A stretch of 64,000 bases of DNA from Gammaproteobacteria bacterium (GCA_016707425.1 JADJHU010000015.1:558001-622000); one strand, 5' to 3'; shown: positions 49,411 to 59,736, counted from the stretch's first letter. Translations and numbers: made by a program. The notes: generated by a model from the letters alone, not told the origin.

Positions 49411-50769
49411 ATGAAACAGGACTTCGATCTGCTCGTCGTCGGCGGTGGCAGCGGCGGCCTCGCCTGCGCACAGCGGGCCGCAGACCACGGCGCGCGCGTT
49501 CTGCTGGCGGAATCGGGGCGGCTCGGCGGCACCTGCGTCAACGTCGGGTGCGTGCCGAAGAAGGTCATGTGGAACGCGGCCGGACTTGCACAGGCCATCC
49601 GCGATGCACCGGAGTATGGATTCTCCGTGGATCTCCGGGGCCATGACTGGGCTGCGCTGAAACGGGGGCGGGACGACTATGTCGTGCGGCTGAACGGCAT
49701 CTACGAGCGCAATCTGGAGCGGCGCAAGGTCGAGCTCGTCCGCGGCCATGCGCGGCTCGCGGGCCCTGGGGCCATCGAGGTCGGAGGGCGCCGTATCAGC
49801 GCGCCGCACATCGTGCTCGCCACGGGCGGACGGCCTATGAGACCTGATGTGCCGGGGGCAGGGCTCGGCATTACCTCGGACGGATTCTTCGAACTGGCGC
49901 ATCGTCCGGAGCGTGTCGCGCTCGTCGGCAGTGGCTACATCGCTGTCGAGCTGGCTGGCATCTTTGCCGCGCTAGGCTCGAGAACGACGCTGGTGCTGCG
50001 TCACGGCCACGTCCTGCGGGGCTTCGATGCGATGCTCGCAGAGAGCGCACTCGCCATGCTGCGTGAGGCGGGCGTCGAGCTGGTCACCCAGGGCGTTCCG
50101 GAATCGCTGTCGCGCGAGGCCGAAGGCGCACTCGACCTCTCGCTGGCCGATGGTCGCACGGTCGGAGCCGTCGATGCCCTGATCTGGGCGATCGGGCGCG
50201 AGCCGCTCACCTCGGATCTGGGCCTCGAGATGGCTGGCGTCACGCGTCACGCGCTCGGCTTCGTCCGCACCGATGCCTGGCAGGCCAGCAACGTGCCCGG
50301 CATCTATGCCGTAGGCGACGTCACCGGCCGCGCGGCGCTGACGCCCGTGGCGATCGCTGCGGGGCGCCGGCTCGCCGATCGGCTGTTCGGCGGCCAGGCA
50401 GACCGGCGGCTCGACTACACGTGCATCCCCACGGTGATTTTCGGTCATCCGCCGATCGGTACCGTGGGGCTCACGGAGATCGAAGCGCGCGCCCGTCACG
50501 GCGACGATGCGGTGCGCGTGTACCGTTCGAGTTTCGTCCCCATGTACCACGCGCTCACGGCGCACAAGCCGCGAACGGAGATGAAGCTCGTCACCGTCGG
50601 ATCCGAGGAGCGCATCGTGGGCTGCCACGTGATCGGTCCCGGTGCCGACGAAATGCTCCAGGGATTTGCCGTGGCCGTACGCATGGGAGCACGCAAGCGT
50701 GACTTCGACGACACGGTGGCGATTCACCCCACGAGTGCCGAGGAATTCGTGACGATGCGTCAGCTGTGA
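49411..50769 (+). CDS. gor: Glutathione reductase
   Basis: A 452-residue FAD-dependent disulfide reductase. The FAD motif is VVGGGSGGLACAQRAADHG and the redox Cys pair GGTCVNVGCVPKKVMW. The NADPH domain has ALVGSGYIAVELAG; the Arg/His pattern after this (LRHGHVL) points to glutathione reductase more than lipoamide dehydrogenase. The C-terminal His-Glu pair is in AIHPTSAEEFV. It keeps glutathione reduced. ATG 49411 is the family start. It converges on aroE with a 10-base overlap; in E. coli gor, rlmJ and prlC are also neighbours. Confidence 0.93.
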   Translation: MKQDFDLLVVGGGSGGLACAQRAADHGARVLLAESGRLGGTCVNVGCVPKKVMWNAAGLAQAIRDAPEYGFSVDLRGHDWAALKRGRDDYVVRLNGIYERNLERRKVELVRGHARLAGPGAIEVGGRRISAPHIVLATGGRPMRPDVPGAGLGITSDGFFELAHRPERVALVGSGYIAVELAGIFAALGSRTTLVLRHGHVLRGFDAMLAESALAMLREAGVELVTQGVPESLSREAEGALDLSLADGRTVGAVDALIWAIGREPLTSDLGLEMAGVTRHALGFVRTDAWQASNVPGIYAVGDVTGRAALTPVAIAAGRRLADRLFGGQADRRLDYTCIPTVIFGHPPIGTVGLTEIEARARHGDDAVRVYRSSFVPMYHALTAHKPRTEMKLVTVGSEERIVGCHVIGPGADEMLQGFAVAVRMGARKRDFDDTVAIHPTSAEEFVTMRQL

Positions 50770-51599
50770 GCGGCCCTGGACCGCAGGGCCGCGAGCACCG
50801 GTGCCGTGGCAGGTCGCATGCCGCGCCAGAGATAGAACGATTCGGCGGCCTGCTCCACCAGCATCCCCCAGCCCTGGTGCGTACGCATGCACCCGTGCTC
50901 ACGGGCCCAGAGCTCGAAGGGCGTCTCGGCCCTGCCGTAGGCCATGTCGTAGCAGACCGTCTCCCGTCCGAGGATGCGCGGCGGCACATCCGGTGTGCCG
51001 CCCTGCAGGCTCGACGCCGTGGCATTGATGACCAGATCGAAGGGCCGGACCGGGATGTCGCCGAAGCCGCAACCTGTCACCGGTCCGAGCGAGGCGAAGC
51101 GCTGCGCGAGCTCGCGTGCGCGGGCGGCCGTGCGGTTGGCGATCACGATCTCCGCCGGCTCGAGTGCGAGCAGTGGTGCGAGCACGCCGCGCGCCGCACC
51201 TCCAGCACCGAGGAGGAGCAGCCGGCTGGCGATGAGCTCGATCCCGAGGTTGCTGCGCAGGTCGCGCACGAGGCCCGCGCCGTCGGTATTGTCGCCGAGC
51301 AGGCGGTGATCCCCCTGGAGCGCGAGCGTGTTGACGGCACCGGCCCGCTCGGCGCGTGGCGTGAGCTCGTTGGCAAGCTCGGCCGCGGCCGCCTTGTGGG
51401 GCACGGTGACGTTCAGGCCGAGTCCGCCGCCCGCGAAGAACTCCAGCGCGCAGGACCGGAAGCGCCCGGGCGGTGCGTCGTAGAGCCGGTAGCTCATCGA
51501 CTGTCCCGTCTGCCGCGCAAACAGTCCGTGGATGAACGGCGACCAGCTGTGGCTGACGGGATGTCCGATGACCCCGTACTGGTCGGGTTCGCCGCTCAT
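50760..51599 (-). CDS. aroE: Shikimate dehydrogenase
   Basis: A 279-residue NADP-dependent enzyme. The shikimate site shows GHPVSHSWSPFIH, NVTVPHKAAA (catalytic Lys) and DNTDGAGLVRDL (catalytic Asp). The cofactor domain has LLLGAGGAARGVLAP and the NADP phosphate-binding NRTAARA. It reduces 3-dehydroshikimate to shikimate in aromatic amino-acid synthesis. Confidence 0.95.
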   Translation of the reverse strand: MSGEPDQYGVIGHPVSHSWSPFIHGLFARQTGQSMSYRLYDAPPGRFRSCALEFFAGGGLGLNVTVPHKAAAAELANELTPRAERAGAVNTLALQGDHRLLGDNTDGAGLVRDLRSNLGIELIASRLLLLGAGGAARGVLAPLLALEPAEIVIANRTAARARELAQRFASLGPVTGCGFGDIPVRPFDLVINATASSLQGGTPDVPPRILGRETVCYDMAYGRAETPFELWAREHGCMRTHQGWGMLVEQAAESFYLWRGMRPATAPVLAALRSRAAHS

Positions 51600-51675
51600 G
51601 TCTTTCTGTCCTGCATGGTGGGTACCGGGGTCGACCCGGAACTTATACCGCAGGGATCACCGTTCGCACACCGGC

Positions 51676-52536
51676 TCAGCGTGTGCCGGTGCGCGCTTCG
51701 CGCTCGCGCACGGTCACGCCGCCGCGCGCATCGACGGCGAGCTGTGCGTAGAGCGCCGGCAGCCATTCGCGCATGCGCTCCGCCAGGAGGTAGGGCGGGT
51801 TGACGATCACGAGCCCGGAGCCGTTCAGTGATGCGCGGGAGTCGGCGGCGTAGAGTCGCAACTCCGCATGCAGCAACGGCCGTACGATGTGCGCCTCGAG
51901 AGTGGCTCGCCACGCGGCGGTTTCACGCTGCTGCTTGATCGGATACCACACCATCAGCACGCCCGTTTCGAAGCGCTGCAATGCGTCGTCGAGTGCGGTC
52001 GTCACACGCGCGAAGTCCGCGGTGCTCTCCTCGTAGGGCGGATCGACGAGCACGAGACTGCGCCGCTCCGGAGGCGGCAGCACCGCGCGCAGCCCCTGGA
52101 AGCCGTCACCTGCCTCGACGCGCAGGCGCGGCATCGGCGCCGCGGTCATGCGCAGTGCCGCCGCTTCCTTCGCCTGTCGCTCGAAGGCCACGCCGCGGTC
52201 CTGCGTGCGCAGGAGCTGCCCCGCGATGAGCGGAGATCCCGGGTATCCGCCTCGACCGCCGAGGCGTCGATCGAGTGCGCCCAGTGTGTCCAGGTAGGCG
52301 GCAATCTCTGGCGCCGCCACGCCCTCCTGCACATCGCGCAGCCGCCCGATGCCGCTGCGCCATTCGGCCGCAGCAGACCCTTCCCGCGACAGTTCGTAGA
52401 ATCCGCTGCCGGCATGCGTATCGACGTAGAGGAGACCCTTCGCCTTCCGCTGCAGCGCCTGCATCAGGGCGACGAGCGTGACATGCTTGTGAACATCGGC
52501 GAAATTGCCGGCGTGGAAGCTGTGACGATACTTCAC
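51676..52536 (-). CDS. rlmJ: 23S rRNA A2030 N6-methyltransferase
   Basis: A 286-residue enzyme that starts MKYRHSFHAGNFADVHKHV, the hallmark RlmJ N-terminus. The SAM site is in VDTHAGSGFY and the catalytic motif is VDPPYEES (DPPY, N6-adenine methyltransferase). It methylates A2030 of 23S rRNA. The start codon is GTG at 52536. It follows the subtilase stop's neighbour region by 22 bases and lies near gor and prlC, as in enteric bacteria. Confidence 0.95.
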   Translation of the reverse strand: MKYRHSFHAGNFADVHKHVTLVALMQALQRKAKGLLYVDTHAGSGFYELSREGSAAAEWRSGIGRLRDVQEGVAAPEIAAYLDTLGALDRRLGGRGGYPGSPLIAGQLLRTQDRGVAFERQAKEAAALRMTAAPMPRLRVEAGDGFQGLRAVLPPPERRSLVLVDPPYEESTADFARVTTALDDALQRFETGVLMVWYPIKQQRETAAWRATLEAHIVRPLLHAELRLYAADSRASLNGSGLVIVNPPYLLAERMREWLPALYAQLAVDARGGVTVREREARTGTR

Positions 52537-52558
52537 GCGACGACCGGCCGGGCCGGGT

Positions 52559-55500
52559 TCATTTCCCGGGCTTCAGGAGGATCACCCCGATCGCCTCGGC
52601 TTCGTAGCCCGACAACGCGTCGCGATAGAGCAGGAGCAGGCCCGACTGAGAGGGCGATGCCACGGTTCCGCCGTCAATGGCCTCGACCTTCAATGCCGAC
52701 GTGAGGCCTGCTCGCACGGTGCCTCCTGGTGGCCCGGCCGCCGCGAAGCGCGGCAGTCCCGGCGTGCAGGTGAGCCCCCGGATCGCGTCGGTGACGCTGC
52801 CCGTGAAGTAGTTGTCATAGGCCAGCACGTCGAAGGTGATCTGCGAGGCAGAGGTGAGCCCGAGTGCGGCAAGCGGCACCGTCAGGATCATGTTCGCCGA
52901 GTCGAGATCCGCATCCGCGTAGAAATAGGCCGATGCCGTCGTGCTTCCTGCCTCCTGGACGTAGATGAGTGTCCGACCGCTCGAGCCGAAGGCGCCGTCC
53001 TCGGCGTTGAACACGTACCAGTCGGCTTCGCCGTCGCCGTTCGTGTCGATATCGATCTCGAAGCCTCCCGGATATGCCGGATGCGCCCTCTGCCCGTAAG
53101 TGCTGACTGCGAACTGCAGCCCGTAAGCTCCCCCGCCGATGCCGACGAGCCGCGCGCCGACGGCTGCGAGATCGACCACTGCGAGGTTGTCGCCCGGGCC
53201 CGGAAGCGCGGCGCGCGGGATGCGGGGACTCGTTCCGAGCAGTGAGAACACGTCGACGCGGCCGTCGAGCACCCCGCTCTGATTCACGAGCGCGAGGACC
53301 CCCGGCCGCCTTGCGCTGACGGGAATCTGCCTGCCGACCGCCCTGACCCCGGCCGCACGATGCGGAAGGACATGCCATGCGAGATGGATGTCGTCACGCT
53401 CATCGGCGATGGAGATGTAGCCGTCGAATTCCACGCCCTCCAGGCGGAAGCCGTCACCGCCGCGTGCACCGCCGTTCAGCGTCCAGACCGGAAGGCGACG
53501 CGGATCGATGGTCACGCGGACGTCGAAGTCCCTGCTGTCATTCGCCGGAACCAGGATCTTCGCGGGCACATCGAGTGCCACTGCGCCGCTCGCGGCGTCG
53601 TTCGCATACCGGAAGGCGGTCGTGATCCGGTAGCTGCGCGCCTTGCGGTCGTAGTTGCGGACACGCACCTGGCGACGCACTGTGATCTTCTCGTACGTGG
53701 GCTGGTAACCGAACGAGAGGCTCGCCGTGCGCTGGTGTGCGTCCCACGCGGCAGTGCTGCTGGCGAGCGCCTGGTCGATGCGCACCTCGCCGGCACCGAT
53801 GCGGGTGATGGGTGCGAGTGCGCCGGGCCTGATCGCGGGATTGACGAAAACCTGCGTATCGGCTGTGTTCATCAGCAGCGACCTGATTGCCGCCGGTGAG
53901 CGCTGCGGGTAGGCCTGTGCGAGGATCGCTGCGGCCCCGGACACCACCGGTGCAGCGCCCGATGTGCCCCCGAAAGGCGCTTCCCCGCGGCCCGTGCCCG
54001 CCACGGCGGATATCGAGGCGCCCGGCGCACCGATATCCGGCTTGATCTGATTGAAGCTGTAACCCGGGCCACGCGAAGAGCTGTCGGCCATGCTGCCCGT
54101 GAGCGGCACGGCATTCGCCGGCGTGATCGACACGCGGACCGGCGCGTCGACATGGGCCTTGATCAGATTCGCGTAGGACTGAATGATGACGATCGTGGGC
54201 ACGAAGACCTTGCCGCCACCCTGGGCGAAGGTCACGGCATCGCCGGTGTCCACGAGTCCGATGAGCACACCTGTGGCACCTGCTTTCGCCGCGCGATCCA
54301 CTTTCACGCTGATCGCGCAGGCGCCGCGGTCGATGAGTGCGATCCGCCCGACCGGATCGGCGAGGTAGGGGTCGGTCGGCTCGATGTCCGCGGTGGTTTC
54401 GTCGTCGCGGCAGCCGCGCCCGACGTAGGCGACACTGCCCGAGACACCCGGACCGATCGGTGCCCAGTCTAGGGTGGCCGTGTTCGGGTAGATGCCGGCA
54501 ATGGATGCCGGCGAATCGATCCTGAGCGGGATGGCCACAGCCGCGGGCATCCGGGTCTGGGCGACGCTGATCACCTCGGGCGTGGAGCCGGGCGAGCTCG
54601 TGACGTACGGGCGATCTCCGTTATTGCCTGCGGATGCGACGACAATCACGCCGGCACGCACGGCATTGGCCGCAGCGAAGCCGAGGTCGTCCTCCTTCTG
54701 GCCGTACGGTGAACCGAGAGACAGGTTGATGACGTCTACCGCGTCGTCCATGCTGCCGTCGCCGTCCGGATCGAGCGCGAACTCCATGCCCTGCAGGAGT
54801 GCCACGCCGCTGCAGGCGGTGGACACGGCACTGCACACCTTCACGGCATAGAGACTCACGCCGGGCGCCACGCCGACGTGGCTGCCGTCGGCGCTGCGCC
54901 CGCCGATGATGTCAGCGACATGCGTGCCGTGCCCGTCGAAATCAATCGGATCCGGATCGGGAGCGAGGGGAGGTGAGTCGGCGCCCCCGGACCATGCTTC
55001 GCCGACGAAATCGTAGCCGCCCACGACCTTGCTCGTGGGGAAGAGTCCGTCGAGCGAGGTATTGCGTGAATCGGCCGGACCCGTACCGTACGCGGCTTCG
55101 TAGGCGGCGCGCGTGCCGGCTCCGCCGAGATTCCGGTGGGTGTAGTCGATTCCGGAATCGAGTACAGCCACCTTCACGCCCCGTCCGTCGAAGCCCGCCT
55201 GCTGCGCGGCGGAGGCGCCGATGTAGGGCACCGTGTCTTCGAGGCTGGTCCGGTACTCACCCACCGGTCGGAGCGTCAGGACCTCCGGCTGGCGGGCGAT
55301 TTCCGCGAGCTTCGCGGCATCGACACGCACGATCACCGCGTTGTAGGCGATGCGCAGGCGGGCAATCTCTCGGCCACCGAGGGCTGCGATCCGGGTGAGC
55401 AGCGCCGACTGTGTGCGACTCAGCTCCGCAGAGTGTGTCATCTGTGCCGCGCGTCCGAGCCGGCCACCTTCCCGGTGCGCGTTCTCGCCGTTGGCGATCG

Positions 55501-55726
55501 CGAGAGGCACGCCTGCGAGCTGCACGACGACATCGACTGGCCCGGACGCCCTGGCGAGTGCTGCGTCGAGCTTCCCGGTGGTGCGCGGCACCGGGAGCGC
55601 GAGACGTGAGGCGTCGACGATCCCGTCTTCCGGCTTCGTTGCGCTGTCTGCGACGGGCAGTGCGACGAGCGTGCTGGCAATGGCGATGGCCGGGGCGAGG
55701 AAGGCCGCGAACCTGTACCTGGACAC
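52559..55726 (-). CDS. Secreted subtilisin-like (S8) protease with I9, PA and C-terminal domains
   Basis: About 1,055 residues. GTG 55726, with GGGGAG upstream, starts a signal peptide (SRYRFAAFLAPAIAIASTLV). An I9-type propeptide follows (AYNAVIVRVDAAKLAEI near 128-144). The catalytic triad is Asp190 (AVLDSGIDYTH), His266 (FDGHGTHVAD) and Ser in FGGTSGAAPVV near 587. A protease-associated (PA) domain is inserted between the last two (VGRIALIDRGACAISVKVDR). The C-terminal third has beta-rich domains, including a DIDTNGDGEADW segment like a calcium loop. It resembles Vpr-type extracellular proteases. The frame is open to 56176 but that part is unlike protein. Confidence 0.92.
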   Translation of the reverse strand: MSRYRFAAFLAPAIAIASTLVALPVADSATKPEDGIVDASRLALPVPRTTGKLDAALARASGPVDVVVQLAGVPLAIANGENAHREGGRLGRAAQMTHSAELSRTQSALLTRIAALGGREIARLRIAYNAVIVRVDAAKLAEIARQPEVLTLRPVGEYRTSLEDTVPYIGASAAQQAGFDGRGVKVAVLDSGIDYTHRNLGGAGTRAAYEAAYGTGPADSRNTSLDGLFPTSKVVGGYDFVGEAWSGGADSPPLAPDPDPIDFDGHGTHVADIIGGRSADGSHVGVAPGVSLYAVKVCSAVSTACSGVALLQGMEFALDPDGDGSMDDAVDVINLSLGSPYGQKEDDLGFAAANAVRAGVIVVASAGNNGDRPYVTSSPGSTPEVISVAQTRMPAAVAIPLRIDSPASIAGIYPNTATLDWAPIGPGVSGSVAYVGRGCRDDETTADIEPTDPYLADPVGRIALIDRGACAISVKVDRAAKAGATGVLIGLVDTGDAVTFAQGGGKVFVPTIVIIQSYANLIKAHVDAPVRVSITPANAVPLTGSMADSSSRGPGYSFNQIKPDIGAPGASISAVAGTGRGEAPFGGTSGAAPVVSGAAAILAQAYPQRSPAAIRSLLMNTADTQVFVNPAIRPGALAPITRIGAGEVRIDQALASSTAAWDAHQRTASLSFGYQPTYEKITVRRQVRVRNYDRKARSYRITTAFRYANDAASGAVALDVPAKILVPANDSRDFDVRVTIDPRRLPVWTLNGGARGGDGFRLEGVEFDGYISIADERDDIHLAWHVLPHRAAGVRAVGRQIPVSARRPGVLALVNQSGVLDGRVDVFSLLGTSPRIPRAALPGPGDNLAVVDLAAVGARLVGIGGGAYGLQFAVSTYGQRAHPAYPGGFEIDIDTNGDGEADWYVFNAEDGAFGSSGRTLIYVQEAGSTTASAYFYADADLDSANMILTVPLAALGLTSASQITFDVLAYDNYFTGSVTDAIRGLTCTPGLPRFAAAGPPGGTVRAGLTSALKVEAIDGGTVASPSQSGLLLLYRDALSGYEAEAIGVILLKPGK

Positions 55727-55868
55727 GTCTGGAACTCCCCGTTTCTTGTGTACTTGCTGCGGAGTGCGTCTCGAGCCGACGGTACTCCCGGCTCGACGCG
55801 AATTCAACCGAGCACCGGGTGCAGGCTGCGTGCCGTCCGGCGATGCGCGGCCGCGCGAGCGGGATGCG

Positions 55869-58484
55869 TCAGGCGCGCTTTCGGGCCGAGGGCCGCTTCG
55901 CGCGTGATTTCTTCTTGACGACGTTGCGAGTGAGGGGCTTCGGTCGCCGTGCGCGGGCCGGGGACGCGGCAGGCGCTGGCGCCCGTTCGCGCCCCGGCGG
56001 CTGCGGGCTGCGTGGCTTCTTCGTGCGGGTTCGCGCCGCGGTGGCAGGCGGCTTCGCGGGTGTCGTCCCCGGGGGTGACGGTGTGGTGCCGGACGATGCC
56101 TCGGCAGCGGTGGCGGGTTTGCGCCCACGCCCGAAGCGTCCGCGACCGCGCTCCGGTGCAGCGGCGAGCAGTGCACGACACTCCTCGCGTGTCAGGGTGT
56201 GCGGATCGCGGTCCTTCGGGACCCTCGCGTTCTTTCTACGATCGGTGATGTAGGGCCCATAGCGGCCGTGCAGCACCTGGATGCCCTCGTCCGCGAAGTC
56301 CAGAATGATGCGGTTCGCATCGGCTTCCTTCTTCAGCCGGATGACTTCGAGTGCGCGCTCGAGCGTGATCGTGTAGGGGTCGTCATCCTTCAGTGAGGCA
56401 TACTTGCTGCCGTATTTCACGTAAGGACCAAAGCGTCCGACGTTGGCGTCGACGGGGTCGCCCTCGGGCGTGAGCCCGAGTCTCCTCGGCAGCTCGAAGA
56501 GCACGAGCGCTTGCTCGAGCGTGATGCTGTCCATCTTCTGCCCGGGGCGCAGCCCGGCGAACCGTGGTTTTTCCTCGTCGTCCTTCGTGCCGATCTGCAC
56601 GAAGGGCCCGAAGCGGCCCATGCGCACCGTGACCGGCTTGCCGGAGGCAGGATCGGTGCCGATTTCACGCGCCTGGGCGACCTGCTCGCGTGTGACGTTC
56701 TTTTCCGTCTTCTCGACGAGTTCGATGAAGGGCTTCCAGAACTTGCCGAGCGGGATCGTCCAGTTCTCTTCGCCGCGCGAGACCGCGTCGAGCTCGTCTT
56801 CCATCGCGGCGGTGAAGCCGTACTCGACGTAGCGATGGAAGAACTGCGTCAGGAAGCGATTAACGATCTTGCCGATATCGGTCGGCACGAAGCGCCGGTT
56901 TTCCATCTCGACGTACTTGACGTCCTGCAGGCGCGAGATGATCGAGGCATAGGTCGACGGCCGGCCGATGCCGTGCTCCTCGAGTGCCTTGACGAGCGAA
57001 GCCTCCGAGTAGCGCGGTGGCGGCTCGGTGAAGTGCTGCGCGGGCGTGATGGCTGCCAGCGCGACGCGGTCGCCTTCCTGCATGGGCGGCAGAATATGAT
57101 CGCTGTCATCCTCGGCGGCGTCGTCATGACCCTCCTGGTAGACGGCGATGTAGCCGGGCTTGACGAGCGTCGAGCCGTTGGCACGCAGGATGTGGCGCTG
57201 CGCAGCCGCGATCCGCGTCGCTGCGTCTCCGTGTTCCGTGGCGCCGGCCAGCAGGTCGACTGCAACGGTGTCGTAGACGGCGGCGGCCATCTGGCATGCG
57301 ACCGCGCGCTTCCAGATGAGGGAGTAGAGTCTGAAGAGGTCATCGTCCAGCCTGCCTTCGACCTGGGCGGGCGTGATCGCCGCGGAAGTCGGGCGGATTG
57401 CCTCGTGAGCCTCCTGCGCGTTCTTTGACTTCGTGCGGTAGATGCGCGGCTCTTCCGCGACGGAGTCGCCGCCGTAGAGGCGCGCGGCCACCGAGCGCAT
57501 CTCCTGCACGGCCTCGGCGGCGAGCGCCACGGAGTCGGTGCGCATGTAGGTGATGAGGCCGATGGCGCCCTCGCCGATGTCGACGCCCTCGTAGAGTTTC
57601 TGGGCGAGCTGCATCGTGCGCCTCGCGTAGAAGCCGAGCTTGCGCGCCGCCTCCTGCTGCAGCGTCGAGGTGGTGAAGGGTGGCGCGGGGTTGCGCCGCC
57701 GCTGCTTGCGGTCGACGGCGAGCACCGTCAGCAACTCTCGACCGCCCGGTCCGTCGTGCGCCGCCTCGTGCAGCGCGCGCTCGACTTCGCGGGCCTGAGC
57801 CTCGTTCACGAAGCTGAACTGCTCGACCTTCTCGCCGCGATACTCCACCAGGCGCAGCGGGAACTGCTGTCGGACGTGCTCGCCGGTGGCGTCGATCGTC
57901 CAGTACTCGCGCGTCTGGAAGGCCTGTATTTCCTCCTCGCGCTCGCAGATCATCCGCAGCGCGGGGCTCTGCACGCGCCCCGCCGAGAGGCCGGGCAGCA
58001 CCTTCTTCCACAGCAGTGGCGAGAGGTTGAAGCCGACGAGATAGTCGAGCGCCCGGCGCGCCTGCTGTGCGTTGACCAGATCCATCGACAGATCACGCGG
58101 CTCGTTGATCGCCTCGCGGATGGCGTTCCTGGTGATCTCGTAGAACACGACGCGGTGCACGCGCTTGCCGTCGAGGGCGCCGCGCTCCCCGAGCATCTCA
58201 TGGAGATGCCAGGAGATTGCCTCGCCCTCGCGGTCGGGGTCGGTCGCCAGGTAGAGCGCCCGGGACTTCTTCAGGGCGCGCGCGATGGCTTCGACGCGAG
58301 GCTCGTTTTTCTCGAGCGCCCGATACTGCATCGCAAAGCCGCGCTCGGGGTCGACCGCGCCCTCCTTTGGCACGAGGTCACGGACGTGTCCGTAGGAGGC
58401 CAGGACCTCGAAATCCTTGCCGAGGTATTTCTTGATCGTTTTCGCCTTGGCAGGCGATTCGACGATGACCAGGTTTTCAGCCAT
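55869..58484 (-). CDS. topA: DNA topoisomerase I without zinc fingers
   Basis: An 871-residue type IA topoisomerase. The Toprim domain starts MAENLVIVESPAKAKTIKKY; the active Tyr is in LITYMRTDSVA, near 314. The C-terminus lacks the Cys4 zinc ribbons of E. coli TopA. It has three Topo_C-repeat-type units instead (GRFGPFVQIG, GRFGPYVKYG, GRYGPYITD), then a Lys/Arg/Pro/Ala-rich tail of about 100 residues. It relaxes negative supercoils. This layout is common outside the enterics. It lies 43 bases after dprA on the same strand. Confidence 0.96.
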   Translation of the reverse strand: MAENLVIVESPAKAKTIKKYLGKDFEVLASYGHVRDLVPKEGAVDPERGFAMQYRALEKNEPRVEAIARALKKSRALYLATDPDREGEAISWHLHEMLGERGALDGKRVHRVVFYEITRNAIREAINEPRDLSMDLVNAQQARRALDYLVGFNLSPLLWKKVLPGLSAGRVQSPALRMICEREEEIQAFQTREYWTIDATGEHVRQQFPLRLVEYRGEKVEQFSFVNEAQAREVERALHEAAHDGPGGRELLTVLAVDRKQRRRNPAPPFTTSTLQQEAARKLGFYARRTMQLAQKLYEGVDIGEGAIGLITYMRTDSVALAAEAVQEMRSVAARLYGGDSVAEEPRIYRTKSKNAQEAHEAIRPTSAAITPAQVEGRLDDDLFRLYSLIWKRAVACQMAAAVYDTVAVDLLAGATEHGDAATRIAAAQRHILRANGSTLVKPGYIAVYQEGHDDAAEDDSDHILPPMQEGDRVALAAITPAQHFTEPPPRYSEASLVKALEEHGIGRPSTYASIISRLQDVKYVEMENRRFVPTDIGKIVNRFLTQFFHRYVEYGFTAAMEDELDAVSRGEENWTIPLGKFWKPFIELVEKTEKNVTREQVAQAREIGTDPASGKPVTVRMGRFGPFVQIGTKDDEEKPRFAGLRPGQKMDSITLEQALVLFELPRRLGLTPEGDPVDANVGRFGPYVKYGSKYASLKDDDPYTITLERALEVIRLKKEADANRIILDFADEGIQVLHGRYGPYITDRRKNARVPKDRDPHTLTREECRALLAAAPERGRGRFGRGRKPATAAEASSGTTPSPPGTTPAKPPATAARTRTKKPRSPQPPGRERAPAPAASPARARRPKPLTRNVVKKKSRAKRPSARKRA

Positions 58485-58527
58485 TTTTCACAAACGAGCC
58501 GCTGCAGGAGCCAAGGCCAGCCTGCGG

Positions 58528-59646
58528 TCACGTGGCAGGAGGAGTGCGGCAGTAACGACCACCGGGACGCGGCTCGACCCGACCCTCGAGCTCCAGGATG
58601 AGCAGCATCGAGGCTACCGATTCACTCGGCAGGCTCGTGCGCTCGACGAGAGAATCGATGCCGGCCGGTTCGAAGCCGAGGGCATCTAACAGGATTTTAT
58701 AATCCTTGTCCAACTCGTCGCTCTGCGGCGACGTTGGGTCAGGCGGCCGCCCGGCGTGCGCAAGTGACTGAGAAATGAGTGAAATTTTCAGCTCGGCGAG
58801 CACATCGGCGGCTTCTTCGACAAGCTTGGCGCCCTCGCGAATCAGCTTGTGGCAACCGCGGGACAGCGGGCTGTGGATCGACCCCGGGATCGCGAAGACC
58901 TCGCGGCCCTGCTCCCCGGCCGCCCGGGCGGTGTGCAGCGAGCCGCTGCCGCGGGCGGCCTCGACGACGAGCACGCCATGGGCGAGCCCGCTGATCAGGC
59001 GGTTGCGGCGCGGGAAGTGGTGCCTCAGGGGAGGAGAACGTGGGGGCAGTTCCGAGACGAGTGCGCCGCTTGCGACGATGCGCTCGGCCAGCGCCGCATT
59101 CTCGGGCGGATAGACGCTGTCGAGCCCCGTCCCGCAGACAGCCACTGTGAGTCCGCCGCCGGCAAGGGCTCCGGCATGGCTCGCGGCGTCGATGCCGAGG
59201 GCGAGCCCGCTGGTGATCGTGAGTCCCGCCTCAGCGAACCAGCGAGCGAATTCGCGGGCGGTGCTGCGGCCGGTTGTCGTGGGGTTGCGCGAGCCGACGA
59301 TGGCGAGCTGCGGGCTCGAGAGGGCAGCGATGCTGCCGCGCACGAACAGCACGGGCGGTGCGTCCCGGATCTCGGCAAGCAGCGGAGGATATGCGTCCTC
59401 GTGTGCGAGCAATGGGTGCACATCGGTTGTCTTTTCCAGCCAGGCGACGTCTGCGGCGATGGCGGCGTCGTCGGGTGCAAGCAGGGCTTGCGCGGTTTCT
59501 TCATGCACTCCGAGCGCGTGCAGCTCCGCCCGGCGCATTCGGAGCAGTTCCTCCGGGCGGCCGCCCTGGCCGGCGAGTGCCCGCAGTGTCGCGGCCGCCA
59601 GGCGGGGGGCGCGTCCGAGCACAGCGGCCGTGCGAAGGTCGTCCAT
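58528..59646 (-). CDS. dprA: DNA-processing protein DprA
   Basis: The product has 372 residues. The central Rossmann-like DprA domain has AIVGSRNPTTTGRSTAREFA, TSGLALGIDAASHAGAL, VCGTGLDSVYPPENAAL and FPRRNRLISGLAHGVLVVEA. A winged-helix domain closes the protein (IDSLVERTSLPSESVASMLL). It binds incoming single-stranded DNA and loads RecA in transformation. It is part of the common dprA-lysM-def-fmt neighbourhood. Confidence 0.95.
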   Translation of the reverse strand: MDDLRTAAVLGRAPRLAAATLRALAGQGGRPEELLRMRRAELHALGVHEETAQALLAPDDAAIAADVAWLEKTTDVHPLLAHEDAYPPLLAEIRDAPPVLFVRGSIAALSSPQLAIVGSRNPTTTGRSTAREFARWFAEAGLTITSGLALGIDAASHAGALAGGGLTVAVCGTGLDSVYPPENAALAERIVASGALVSELPPRSPPLRHHFPRRNRLISGLAHGVLVVEAARGSGSLHTARAAGEQGREVFAIPGSIHSPLSRGCHKLIREGAKLVEEAADVLAELKISLISQSLAHAGRPPDPTSPQSDELDKDYKILLDALGFEPAGIDSLVERTSLPSESVASMLLILELEGRVEPRPGGRYCRTPPAT

Positions 59647-59736
59647 CGCTCAGAGCATACGGCGACCGCGCGTCGCCGGGCACACTCGCTATCTGGGCAT
59701 ACGCGACGGAATCAGCGCCGGCGGCCCCGGGCGAAC

